DNA from: Anisus vortex
Taxonomy: Eukaryota > Mollusca > Gastropoda > Planorbidae
DNA length: 64,000 nt
Assembly (NCBI GenBank): GCA_949126835.1
Contig: OX421497.1
Location: 25,709,612 to 25,773,611, forward strand
Direction: 5' to 3'
The notes below the pieces were generated by a model that ran no database searches, was not told the origin of the DNA, and saw only the letters and a program-made list of their open reading frames with translations. Positions 25,101-35,254 of this stretch are shown here, piece after piece. Both the position numbers and the translations under genes were made by a program. The stretch's first letter is position 1, and every line of letters starts with the position of its first letter.

Positions 25101-28100
25101 AATGTATAGGTTTATATATCTAATGTAAAAATATCATAAAAGAAAACCAAAATAAAAGCAAGAGGTTTTGAACGTTTAATGCCCGTCAGTTTTAGCTACA
25201 CTTTTTAATGCATTTTTGTGAAAATAGCTACGCGCTTTAAGGGTTAAAGGTTGTTATTTTCTTGTAAAAAGTTACAGATATGTGCATCTCTTTAATTTTG
25301 TGTTCTTAAGGCAGGAAGATACAAACTGAGTGCTGCTGAAGATGGAGCAAGGGCGGTGGAGCTTTGGGAAACTGAAAGCACATTCTCTGTCATGTCTACT
25401 TCAGGGATGGTAAGAACAAGTCATTATTGTTACTATCTAACAATTTACATAGTGGCTTTTAAAAATAGTTTTATGCTTTGAAAAAGCAACAAGGAAACCC
25501 TTGAAGAAATATGTTGCATTATTAAAGAATTTAAAAAATGGTTAAAATGTATAAATAAATGGATCATAAGTTTATTTCTGTTTTCATTGACTAAAACTTA
25601 TTATAAAACCAATATTATAGGCCATGTTACACCCAGATTACTTAAGCTAATGAAAAAATGAGAACAAGGAAGTAAAGTAAACATTTGTTGGAAATAAAGG
25701 ATAAATTAATGTTTTAAGGATTTCAAAATATAAAAATATCGTCCTGTTATACAACTTTAAAAACTTCTATTCTCTACCACAGTCAGCTGATGATTTGGAC
25801 TTTGAAGAGCCTGAAGAAAGGTTTGAAACTGAAGAAAGAAGCAATCCACGACAGGTCCCTGTGGAAACCCCAGGAGAGCCTCAATATCTCTGCAAGGACA
25901 CAGATGTTGCAGTTGAGGATGAATTTGATGAGTTTGGTTTCGATCCACCTCAACATCCCTCATTGTTGTACCCTAAACCTGTTCCAAGCCATATTCTGCC
26001 ATCACCAGAAGTTTTGAACCTTAAGACATCACAAGGAATTTTTCAATTAGGGCTTATCTCAACTGGTGAGATAAACGGAGATGCCATGATAAATTCTCTT
26101 TCAGCCCAGAGTGCTGAGCCGTTGGCCCAGGCAGCTGAGCGTGTTGAGGAATGTGGCCCAGCTGAGGTCCTGCCACAGTTGGCATCTTTTGATTCTGTGT
26201 TACATGGACGTGTTTCATTATTTGAGGCGATTCAAGAGTCTGATCAAGTAAGTGTGAAAACTTTAATTTTTCAGGATGCAACAAAAAATTCATTTTCACC
26301 TTTACATATCCCATTACCTGAGTGAAAGTCGTTGGGGCACCATTTTTTTTTACAGTTGGATGATTTTATGCCATCCTTCTCAGGTCCTGCGCCACCCTCT
26401 GGGAATCTGCAAGAGACAAGCTGGTTTACTACTTGATGTCATCATCCCATTGTCTCTTCTGCCTGCCTCTCTTTCTTCCACCATGTAAAACAAAAATGTT
26501 TAACTGTTTTAGGGAGACAATTACATTTCAGACATGCTTCTTTTTGGGCATTTTACTTGAATCATTTTGGGAAATGACAAAAATTAACCTCCCTTTTATC
26601 TATTCCACATAAGATCAGTTGGTTCCACAAAATTGGCTAGTTAGAAAAACTCCAAAATTTTGAAAAATAAAATAAAAATGCACAATATAAAAATAGCTAT
26701 GCCTACTTTTGTCTTGTTCCTGCCTCTTTATTTGTAGGTTTCCTATTGTGTTCAGAGTGCAGAAGCCTAGGCTAATGATGCTATGTCAATAAAATGGACC
26801 CAAATTTACTTTTTGGAAAGAATATTCCTTTATAATACCTAGACAGCACAGCGCGTTTAACTGGCAATCCGAAAGTTCTGGGTTCGAATCCTGGTGCAGG
26901 CAAGGATTTTTTCCGGGTCTTGATGGTGCCCCTGAGTCTACCCGGCTCTTATGGGTACCTGACACTAGTTGGGGTAAAGTAAAGGCGGCTGGGCATTGTG
27001 CTGGCCACACATCCCCTTGTATCCACCAGCCTTATGATCAGTTTGGTCTAAAGGGTATTTTTACTTTACTAATGCTTAATGCAGCATCTATAATAGTGAA
27101 TTTTCTATAAATCATGTAGGAATAAAATTATTTTGTTCTAGTGGATGATGAATGTACACCAGCATATGAATACACTACTAGAAAATGACTAGTACAATGT
27201 GCATGTCCAGGAAGTGAGAAGATTTTGGCCCTGCTTTGTCAACTGGTCACCCAATATACGTGCTAAATTACTTGCATACTTGTATTACTTATGTCAAATG
27301 CTTATTATTTTAATAAAGAACATTTATAACGGAATATTTTTATTATGCTAAATCTAGCTTGAGCAATGCTGGACAAAAACTATATTCTGTAAATAAAACT
27401 ATATTCTGTAAATAAAACTATATTCTGTAAATAAAACTATATTCTGTAAATAAAACTATATTCTGTAAATAAAACTATATTCTGTAAATAAAACTATATT
27501 CTGTAAATAAAACTATATTCTGTAAATAAAACTATATTCTGTAAATAAAACTATATTCTGTAAATAAAACTATATTCTGTAAATAAAACTATATTCTGTA
27601 AATAAAACTATATTCTGTAAATAAAACTATATTCTGTAAATAAAACTATATTCTGTAAATAAAACTATATTCTGTAAATAAAACTATATTCTGTAAATAA
27701 AACTATATTCTGTAAATAAAACTATATTCTGTAAATAAAACTATATTCTGTAAATAAAACTATATTCTGTAAATAAAACTATATTCTGTAAATAAAACTA
27801 TATTCTGTAAATAAAACTATATTCTGTAAATAAAACTATATTCTGTAAATAAAACTATATTCTGTAAATAAAACTATATACTGTAAATATGTCAAACCTT
27901 CAAGTTTCTAGAGTAGCCATTAAATAAAAGAGATTTTTCCTACTGCTAAAAATCCGCTAGTAAAACTGATAATAACAGTGCTGACGATAGCGGCCATTGC
28001 ATTTCTTAGCTATTGAAATAAATTTGCCTTTTTCTCAATTTGCAGCATAGGCCTAGATTTAGACTTTTAATTTAGGCTTAGGCTTAGGGATTTGGTTACA

Positions 28101-30445
28101 TTTACCAAAAGAAAAGAGCATTTTAATAGATGCTTAATTACTTCTAGCTTCTAATGTTCAGTAAACATAATATAGTAGAAATATGGCCTACTATTTGTTT
28201 TATGTAGCTACCAAAGATTTTAAACCCTCGGTCAGTGGTAACAAAAATGTCTGCTCCTAAAAAAAAGTTGTAGGCCTTTATCGGATAGGCTACATATGGG
28301 TTGAGTTATATACTTGTACATTTATACAAAGTTAGTCCATACTTGCTCCACTACTCCACAATAATTACATTGTAATTTGTAGGAACTAATGATATTTAAT
28401 TACTTGCTATTTAAGAGGGTTAAGTCACTCCCTGAAGATGCCATTATTGATTGTATTTAACAATAGTAGGAATATAAAAAAATACTGCACCTGGACTTGT
28501 TAAAAAAATTACACCCTAACCCTAATTGTCCCAGCGGTCTTAGTTGTCCCTACCTTTTTTAGGGCACTATGATCAGGGGTGGAGCCTAGACTTGTGGGAG
28601 GAATCCTGACAGAAAAAGTTGTCAAATATTTTTATCCATACCATGTTTATATTTTATATTCCCTGCATTAAGGTAGAACGCGCTGACATACCTTTGCATG
28701 CCAGTTCTGGAAATGCTGATCAACTACCGTTTCCTCAACCAAATGATTTTGACGTTGCCATTGATCTAAGGAGGGGACATGACTTTATTTGTAAGTAGTT
28801 TTCTTTTCATTTGTGCATCACATTCTTTTAGTGTACTGTGACCTTTGACAAGATCAGCCAGTGATAGTTATAGTTGATAGGCATTTTGCTGGCTGTTCCC
28901 TCAGCCTTCCTGGGACACAGACAGGCTTCAAGGGTTATTTTTCAACAAAGTAAATTTCTTATCTAACCACTTGAAAAAAAAATACTTAGCCATTACTATC
29001 AACTGTGCCTCCAAATTATATTTGTTATTCATTGAATGCTATCATCCATGACATAGACACTCAATTAAAATTTTTTGTCATAGTTCTTCCTTATTGCTCT
29101 CCCTTGTAATCTAATCTGTAATCTCCCTGTTTCTAATCTTTCTGATATATTGGTTTACATTTTACTATAATTACAAGAAATTCTTCTTCTACTAACCAGG
29201 CTGCAGAGCTGTAGGCTCACTTGCACTCAGTTCCAGGCAAACTTCATAAATTCATATGTCTTTTAGCTGTGTTAGTAATGGTGTGCTCACAAGGCAGTAA
29301 TGTATGTCTCAGATTAATTTGGGTGAGTGCATTCCATTAGTATGATTAGGTTGTGGTCTACTCTGACGGTCTACTATTTCATGTGGGTCTGGTCAATGTC
29401 TACAATTTGGTTGGGTGTGTTGGGTTTACTCTGTTTAGATATAAGTTGTGTGTTGTATAGCCTGTTTTTAAACTGAAATATTAGGCGTTGTGGTTTGTGT
29501 GTTGTATAGCCTGTTTTTAAACTGAAATATTTAGGCATTGTTGTTTGCAGTGGAGGAACGTCATGATGTTATGATTTTTAGGCTTTTTAAATGTTTATTT
29601 CAATGGATACTTTTCACCCATCTTCTCCTTGTGCCCATTGATTTAATTACTCTTCCTGGATGTTGTTTTTTAAACATTCTTTTGCACTGTGTTGTAGATG
29701 ACCGGTCTTTCAAGATATTCACACATTTTTTTTTTTCTCCGTAATGGCATTCCATAGTTATTTTTTTTTTTTAACAGTTTCCTTAGAAATTTTAAAATGA
29801 CATGCCCTGGTACTAAATAAAGAGCCAACAGTTAAACTCATCTTAACAATGTACAACAAAATAGTAATGTTAACCATTGAGACTATGTCAGCCCATACAG
29901 CTAGAGATGCAGTGCTCACCAGTTTCCCCAGACAATGTAAAAAAGGGATTGTGTGGCTTGCACAATGCTCAGCAGTCTTACTTTCCCAACTAATCTAAAG
30001 GTACCCATCAGAGCCTTAGATGTATTCAATCAAAATATAGTTGTGTTTGTACCTGGATTCAAAATGGTGACTAAGACACTGGCTGCTACAGAAATTAAAT
30101 ATTTATTCATTAATTCACAAGTCCTTGTATAGCATTATCATAGATTCATGGACATGACTTATCCTCATCCAGCTGTATTGGTGATATACATGCTCTCTCT
30201 TCTTTCCCCCCCCCCCCCCCCCCCCCACTTCCAGTTTCCAGAAACTGATCAACAGGCTGCCATCACTTTTCTTGATCTTTTTATTTCCAGATAGGGGCAT
30301 TTGTGTGTCATGTGCTGCGAGACCGCCAAATTTCGTGAACCTTCCTTGTCAACATGTCACATTTTGTGACACATGCAGACGTCCAGGTCTGGATTGTCCT
30401 ACATGCCACATCCCGATAAGTAGTTACGATCCCTGTGAACAGTAA
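16198..30445 (+). CDS. IAP-type C-terminal RING finger protein, ten visible exons
   Basis: The exons are 16198-16362, 16972-17133, 19068-19349, 19487-19591, 21312-21467, 23797-24093, 25311-25409, 25783-26247, 28673-28790 and 30291-30445. All use AG/GT borders. They join in one frame to 2004 bases, about 667 residues. Residues 1 to about 610 are Ser/Glu/Asn-rich and probably disordered. The last exon encodes a C3HC4 RING, C-x2-C-x11-C-x-H-x3-C-x2-C-x6-C-x2-C, at about residues 621-655. That is exactly the spacing of inhibitor-of-apoptosis RING fingers, so an E3 ubiquitin ligase role is likely by family. No BIR domain is visible; it may be absent or lie on exons left of 16198. Seven introns between the first eight exons are phase 0; the last is phase 1. 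Exons two to four are homologous to exons five to seven. The start is uncertain because the ATG at 16198 has a weak context. Confidence 0.82.
16803..16898 (+). repeat. Two-copy direct repeat in intron 1
   Basis: A block of about 50 bp containing ATATTCTATTATTTGAAT and TTGTTTAGTCTGTTAC occurs twice in tandem, just upstream of the second exon of the RING gene. Confidence 0.75.
16972..19591 (+). repeat. Exon cassette A1-B1-C1 of the RING gene
   Basis: Three phase-0 exons: A1 16972-17133 (54 codons, with ESGYTTLQ), B1 19068-19349 (94 codons, with IPTTCLDSLEGQS and ESFDNENQ) and C1 19487-19591 (35 codons, with TESSLPSLSTSER). Each has a clear homologue in the second cassette at 21312-25409 in the same order and phase. 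I recognise no domain in them; the LxxLEGQS and FDNENQ motifs could be short linear binding sites. Confidence 0.85.
17560..18060 (-). repeat. Inverted copy of the dispersed repeat at 15070-15670
   Basis: Reverse-complement matches to 15070-15670 are visible in several blocks: GTGCCCTAA, TAATGATTTCAAA, CGACCG(T/A)CAAAAAG, TTTTTTTCAACT and ATATTCACC. Lying inside intron 2 of the RING gene, it forms a spaced inverted pair with the copy upstream of the gene. Confidence 0.65.
20217..20549. mobile_element. Pogo/Tigger-type MITE
   Basis: Ends CAGTATACCCC and, inverted, CAGTATACCCTTACC, with TA on each side. The interior has CCCCGCGAATGGC and CCGCGAATATGCGG blocks, as in Tigger-derived MITEs of animals. 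It is 333 bp, non-coding, and lies in the intron between cassettes one and two of the RING gene. Confidence 0.85.
21655..21915 (-). repeat. 29-bp minisatellite
   Basis: About nine units of ATGTAGCCATGCGTGTATAT plus AGCACCAAC, ending in a (TA)n run at 21921-21938. The minus-strand frames of HAWLHVGAIYT repeats are an artefact of the array. It lies in the A2-B2 intron. Confidence 0.92.
21938..21980 (+). mobile_element. CR1-like LINE 3' tail fragment
   Basis: TAGAAGGAGCGTCTGTAATG followed by TATAAGATAAGATAAG matches the 3' terminus of the LINE at 46480-46735. Only the tail is present. Confidence 0.7.
24154..25243. mobile_element. Non-autonomous piggyBac-like element
   Basis: Perfect 16-bp inverted repeats CCCTTAAAGCGCGTAG, each abutting a TTAA target site (24150-24153 and 25244-25247). 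Subterminal near-palindromes CCACGATCGTGG and CCACGATTGTGG lie just inside the left end. It is 1090 bp with no transposase, though a short frame from 24373 may be a relic. It sits in the B2-C2 intron of the RING gene. Confidence 0.93.
25783..26247 (+). CDS. Exon D of the RING gene, acidic linker
   Basis: The largest exon, 155 codons, in phase 0 on both sides. It is rich in Asp, Glu and Pro and has no recognised domain. Reading through its donor, the frame stays open to a stop at 26323-26325. A transcript ending in the following intron would therefore give a protein without the RING finger. Confidence 0.82.
26845..27068 (+). mobile_element. tRNA-derived SINE, family 1
   Basis: B box GGGTTCGAATCCTGG is intact, followed by the family body (CTGAGTCTACCCGGCTC, GGGGTAAAGTAAAGGCGG, GCATTGTGCTGGCC) and the GATCAGTTTGGTC tail. 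It is in the intron between exon D and exon E of the RING gene. Confidence 0.88.
27379..27888 (+). repeat. 19-bp minisatellite, each unit with AATAAA
   Basis: Twenty-seven near-identical units of ACTATATTCTGTAAATAAA in exact 19-bp register. Each unit contains the poly(A) hexamer AATAAA on the coding strand of the RING gene, within the intron before exon E. Confidence 0.96.
28673..30445 (+). CDS. Last two exons of the RING gene, including the RING finger
   Basis: Exon 28673-28790 ends in phase 1 (donor GTAAGT). Exon 30291-30445 completes the split Tyr codon and encodes the whole RING: CVSC, then NLPCQH, FCDTC and CPTCH, then a stop at 30443-30445. All eight metal ligands are present. The intron carries a C homopolymer at about 30206-30226. 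Confidence 0.9.
29440..29545 (+). repeat. Two-copy direct repeat
   Basis: GTGTGTTGTATAGCCTGTTT and the following TTAAACTGAAATATTTAGGC-type sequence occur twice in tandem inside the last intron of the RING gene. Confidence 0.75.
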
Positions 30446-30765
30446 CAGTTAATTTGGCCTCCGGGCTTCAAAAAAAGAAATGATTTATTATTTTATACAA
30501 ATGTTATTTTTCATTTCTATACGCTTAGAATAATCTTTATATTAGCTTGATTTGTTTATTAGGTAACTCTCTTTTTTTTTAATGTAAGATGTACCCATAT
30601 TATAAAAGTACTTCATATTTACCATATTAACTTTTTATTTACATTCATTGTTAACAGAAATTATGTAATAATTTACTTATGTTTTTTTTTCTGGTTTATT
30701 TTTGTATGTTTTCATGAGCCAGTGCTTCTAAAAATGTTCAGTCCAGGGACCAAAGTACAAAAAGT

Positions 30766-31633
30766 AAAGCAACAACTATAGTTACTGACAACAAATAAAG
30801 CAACAACTATAGTTACTGACAACAAATGAATCAACAACTATAGTTACTGACAACAAATAAAGCAAAAACTATACTTACTGACAACAAATAAAGCAACAAC
30901 TATAGTTACTGACAACAAATAAAGCAACAACTATAGTTACTGACAACAAATAAAGCAACAACTATAGTTACTGACAACAAATAAAGCAAAAACTATACTT
31001 ACTGACAACAAATAAAGCAACAACTATAGTTACTGACAACAAATAAAGCAACAACTATAGTTACTGACAACAAATAAAGCAACAACTATAGTTACTGACA
31101 ACAAATAAAGCAACAACTATAGTTACTGACAACAAATAAAGCAACAACTATAGTTACTGACAACAAATAAAGCAACAACTATAGTTACTGACAACAAATA
31201 AAGCAACAACTATACTTACTGACAACAAATAAAGCAACAACTATAGTTACTGACAACAAATAAAGCAACAACTATAGTTACTGACAACAAATAAAGCAAC
31301 AACTATAGTTACTGACAACAAATAAAGCAACAACTATAGTTACTGACAACAAATAAAGCAACAACTATAGTTACTGACAACAAATAAAGCAACAACTATA
31401 GTTACTGACAACAAATAAAGCAACAACTATAGTTACTGACAACAAATAAAGCAACAACTATAGTTACTGACAACAAATAAAGCAACAACTATAGTTACTG
31501 ACAACAAATAAAGCAACAACTATAGTTACTGACAACAAATAAAGCAACAACTATAGTTACTGACAACAAATAAAGCAACAACTATAGTTACTGACAACAA
31601 ATAAAGCAACAACTATAGTTACTGACAACAAAT
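30766..31633 (+). repeat. 31-bp minisatellite, each unit with AATAAA
   Basis: Twenty-eight units of AAAGCAACAACTATAGTTAC plus TGACAACAAAT in exact 31-bp register. The unit junction reads AAATAAAGC, so nearly every unit carries AATAAA. The array begins about 320 bp after the RING gene stop codon, where its 3' end is expected. Confidence 0.96.
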
Positions 31634-32672
31634 AAAGGACGTATGCATTCTGTGCTTAGCATAATACTATCTCCAATATACACATTTTACCACACAGCGC
31701 ATTTTTTTTTGTCCAAAGTGCTTGAGGCTGTTCAAATAGTGGTACTCAGATCTGTCTCTCATCTGGACATGTTTCCAACTTTCATTTAGTTTTCAGTAGT
31801 GGTGGAATACAACAGAATTTAAAATTTTAGGGTCAGTTCACTTTTGCAGTGCATACTTTTGTTAGACTGTGAGTATATTTTTGAGACTGGAGACAGTAAA
31901 TTAGATAAGGACATGACTGTACACCTTTAAGTCCTAATTCTGTACACATTGAAGTGCTAAGTCTTACACAGTGAAGTGCTAAGTCTGTACACAGTGAAGT
32001 GCTAAGTCTGTACACAGTGAAGTGCTAAGACTATACATAGGAGTGCTAAGACTTTACACTGTAAAGTGTTTGAACTATTCACAGTGAAGTGTTTTATGAC
32101 ACTATTATTATTTGTTTTCCTATGGAACTGTGTGTAGATTTGAAAAGCTTTCATTGCAGTTCCTTTTCCTCTTAGCACTATTACTACAAAGTACGAAAAG
32201 TAAACTATAAACACCTACAAGTAAATTTGAGGACATTGTGGACAGCACTGTACTTTTTTTCTAATGATCAATGTCATTCAAAAGTATTTAAACATTTGAA
32301 TTAGTATATTTAAAATGCATCTTGAAATTATGAAAATGAAAAAAAAATTGTTTTATACCGGTCGAGGTTAGTTAACCTTGACTTTATTTTCACCGTTTAC
32401 GCAAAGAAACGAGTGGAAGGGGACTGAACAGTCTCGATGCTGCACAGACAGAAGTGTAGCGTTGCTCAGAAGTGAGAGGGAAAACTCTCTCTGGGCCATA
32501 TGATGAAAATTATAATGGCAGATCGAGGAAGAAACCCGAATTTGACCATTATACACCAGCTGGAGAAGCTGGGAAATGTATCCGAATCATGAATTGAGTT
32601 AAAGCCACGGCATTGGCTGCAATCTTCATGGTTTGTTTTGAATTTGTCTCACGGAGACTTTGATTATATGTG
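31634..32672. other. Spacer with a 23-bp minisatellite
   Basis: From about 31930 to 32095 a 20-25 bp unit built on GTACACAGTGAAGTGCTAAG recurs about seven times. Nothing else is recognised here. Confidence 0.7.
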
Positions 32673-33067
32673 TATATATCAGCCTACGTTACGGCTTGAA
32701 TTTTTACATAGCAGATGTTTTGTCTAAACCGAGACCTGGATAATATTGATGTATCAGCCTACATTACGCCTAGAATCAATCATAACAGATTACTTGTTTC
32801 AACGGAAAACCAGATAATATTAATGTATCAGCCTACATTACGCCTAGAATCAATCATAACAGATTACTTGTCTCAACGGAGACCTGGATAATATTGATGT
32901 ATCAGCCTACATTACGCCTAGAATCAATCATAACAGATTACTTGTCTCAATGGAGACCGGGATAATATTGATGTATCAGCCGACGTTACGGCTAGAATCA
33001 ATCATAACAGATTACTGGTCTCAATGGAGAACCATATAATATTGATGTATCAGCCTACATTATGGCT
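32673..33067 (+). repeat. 74-bp tandem repeat, about five copies
   Basis: Units contain GATGTATCAGCCTACATTAC, AATCAATCATAACAGATTAC and ACGGAGACC(T/G)GGATAATATT. The first and last copies are diverged. Confidence 0.88.
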
Positions 33068-33438
33068 ATAAATGACATATTTAAAAGAGTATAAAACAAT
33101 TTTTTTTTACCATTTGCGATGCTTTAATCATTTTTCTGCTGACATTTGAGGATTGGCTTTCGTTCAATCAAACAATAACCATTTTAAGACATTCGCTGTA
33201 TTTTTGTCAGCTTCTATTTCTTCTAGTCTTATAGAGACCAGAAGCCAAATACAGTAGTCCTCAAATTTACTTAACATCATTTAGGAAGAAACTGTAAATT
33301 GACTGCTTTTTCCCCGTCATGACAAGAAACACATTTTCAATACCTCAGTTGTTTTTTTATGTGTGTTAAAGTAGACTGCAGTACATGTTTACTTCATTCT
33401 GCTGGGTTATTTCAAAATGATACAGTTCTACCAGTATT

Positions 33439-35195
33439 CTTGAATTGTTACAGAGACTCAATGTCCACAATTTACTCTGGTCTACCAATAGTCTTGAATT
33501 GTTACAGAGACTCAATGTCCACTATCCACTCTGGTCTACCAGTAGTCTTGAATTGTTACAGAGACTCAATGTCCACAATTTACTCTGGTCTACCAGTAGT
33601 CTTGAATTGTTACAGAGACTCAATGAGTCCACTATCTACCCTGGTCTACCAGTAGTCTTGAATTGTTACAGAGACTCAATGTCCACAATTTACTCTGGTC
33701 TACCAATAGTCTTGAATTGTTACAGAGACTCAATGTCCACTATCCACTCTGGTCTACCAGTAGTCTTGAATTGTTACAGAGACTCAATGTCCACAATTTA
33801 CTCTGGTCTACCAGTAGTCTTGAATTGTTACAGAGACTCAATGAGTCCACTATCTACCCTGGTCTACCAGTATTCTTGAATTGTTACAGAGACTCAATGT
33901 CCACAATTTACTCTGGTCTACCAATAGTCTTGAATTGTTACAGAGACTCAATGTCCACTATCCACTCTGGTCTACCAGTAGTCTTGAATTGTTACAGAGA
34001 CTCAATGTCCACAATTTACTCTGGTCTACCAGTAGTCTTGAATTGTTACAGAGACTCAATGAGTCCACTATCTACCCTGGTCTACCAGTAGTCTTGAATT
34101 GTTACAGAGACTCAATGTCCACAATTTACTCTGGTCTACCAATAGTCTTGAATTGTTACAGAGACTCAATGTCCACTATCCACTCTGGTCTACCAGTAGT
34201 CTTGAATTGTTACAGAGACTCAATGTCCACAATTTACTCTGGTCTACCAGTAGTCTTGAATTGTTACAGAGACTCAATGAGTCCACTATCTACCCTGGTC
34301 TACCAGTAGTCTTGAATTGTTACAGAGACTCAATGTCCACAATTTACTCTGGTCTACCAATAGTCTTGAATTGTTACAGAGACTCAATGTCCACTATCCA
34401 CTCTGGTCTACCAGTAGTCTTGAATTGTTACAGAGACTCAATGTCCACAATTTACTCTGGTCTACCAGTAGTCTTGAATTGTTACAGAGACTCAATGAGT
34501 CCACTATCTACCCTGGTCTACCAGTAGTCTTGAATTGTTACAGAGACTCAATGTCCACAATTTACTCTGGTCTACCAATAGTCTTGAATTGTTACAGAGA
34601 CTCAATGTCCACTATCCACTCTGGTCTACCAGTAGTCTTGAATTGTTACAGAGACTCAATGTCCACAATTTACTCTGGTCTACCAGTAGTCTTGAATTGT
34701 TACAGAGACTCAATGAGTCCACTATCTACCCTGGTCTACCAGTAGTCTTGAATTGTTACAGAGACTCAATGTCCACAATTTACTCTGGTCTACCAGTAGT
34801 CTTGAATTGTTACAGAGACTCAATGAGTCCACTATCTACCCTGGTCTACCAGTAGTCTTGAATTGTTACAGAGACTCAATGTTCACTATCTACTCTGGTC
34901 TACCAGTAGTCTTGAATTGTTACAGAGACTCAATGATTCCACTATCTTCTCTGGTCTACCAGTAGTCTTGAATTGTTACAGAGACTCAATGTCCACTATC
35001 CACTCTGGTCTACCAGTAGTCTTGAATTGTTACAGAGACTCAATGTCCACAATTTACTCTGGTCTACCAGTAGTCTTGAATTGTTAGAGAGACTCATTGA
35101 GTCCACTATTTACTCTGGTCTGCCAGTAGTCTTGAAAAAATTGTTACAGGGACTCATTGAGGCCACTATCTACTCTGGTTTACCAGTAGTCTTTT
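33439..35195 (+). repeat. Higher-order satellite array, 218-bp period
   Basis: About 32 units of roughly 54 bp built on TTGTTACAGAGACTCAATG and CTCTGGTCTACCAGTAGTCT. From 33445 to 34745 they form six higher-order repeats of 218 bp, each of three 54-bp units plus one 56-bp unit that carries an extra GA (CAATGAGTCC in place of CAATGTCC). The edges are more diverged. Overlapping frames of about 142 codons, one per higher-order unit, result from the 54-bp unit being 18 codons. I do not regard them as proteins. Confidence 0.95.
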
Positions 35196-35254
35196 ACAGG
35201 CACTTGTTTGATATATCATACACTCTAAGTTGCAAATGGACAAAAATTTAAATA

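Larger units (their letters stand above)
21312..25409 (+). repeat. Exon cassette A2-B2-C2 of the RING gene
   Basis: Exons A2 21312-21467 (52 codons, with ESGYSTLQ), B2 23797-24093 (99 codons, with IPTTVLELLEGQS and ENFDNENQ) and C2 25311-25409 (33 codons, with TESTFSVMSTS) parallel the first cassette. B2 ends with a short Phe-rich extension before its donor that B1 lacks, which may reflect a shifted donor site. The introns between them are unrelated in length to those of cassette one and carry different insertions. Confidence 0.85.

Noticed and set aside
26845..26900. tRNA genes (B-box matches at 1430, 26880, 38310, 51445)
   Set aside because: Each is the head of a SINE with the family body and tail. 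No cloverleaf can be drawn.
28508..28530. Telomere-like CCCTAACCCTAA
   Set aside because: Fewer than two units; chance in AT-rich DNA.
27379..31633. CRISPR-like arrays
   Set aside because: The repeats are contiguous without unique spacers, and the DNA is clearly eukaryotic.
33445..34965. Series of overlapping 70-144 codon frames as a repeat-protein family
   Set aside because: They are the same satellite read in shifting frames. No start context, signal or domain, and frame changes every 218 bases.
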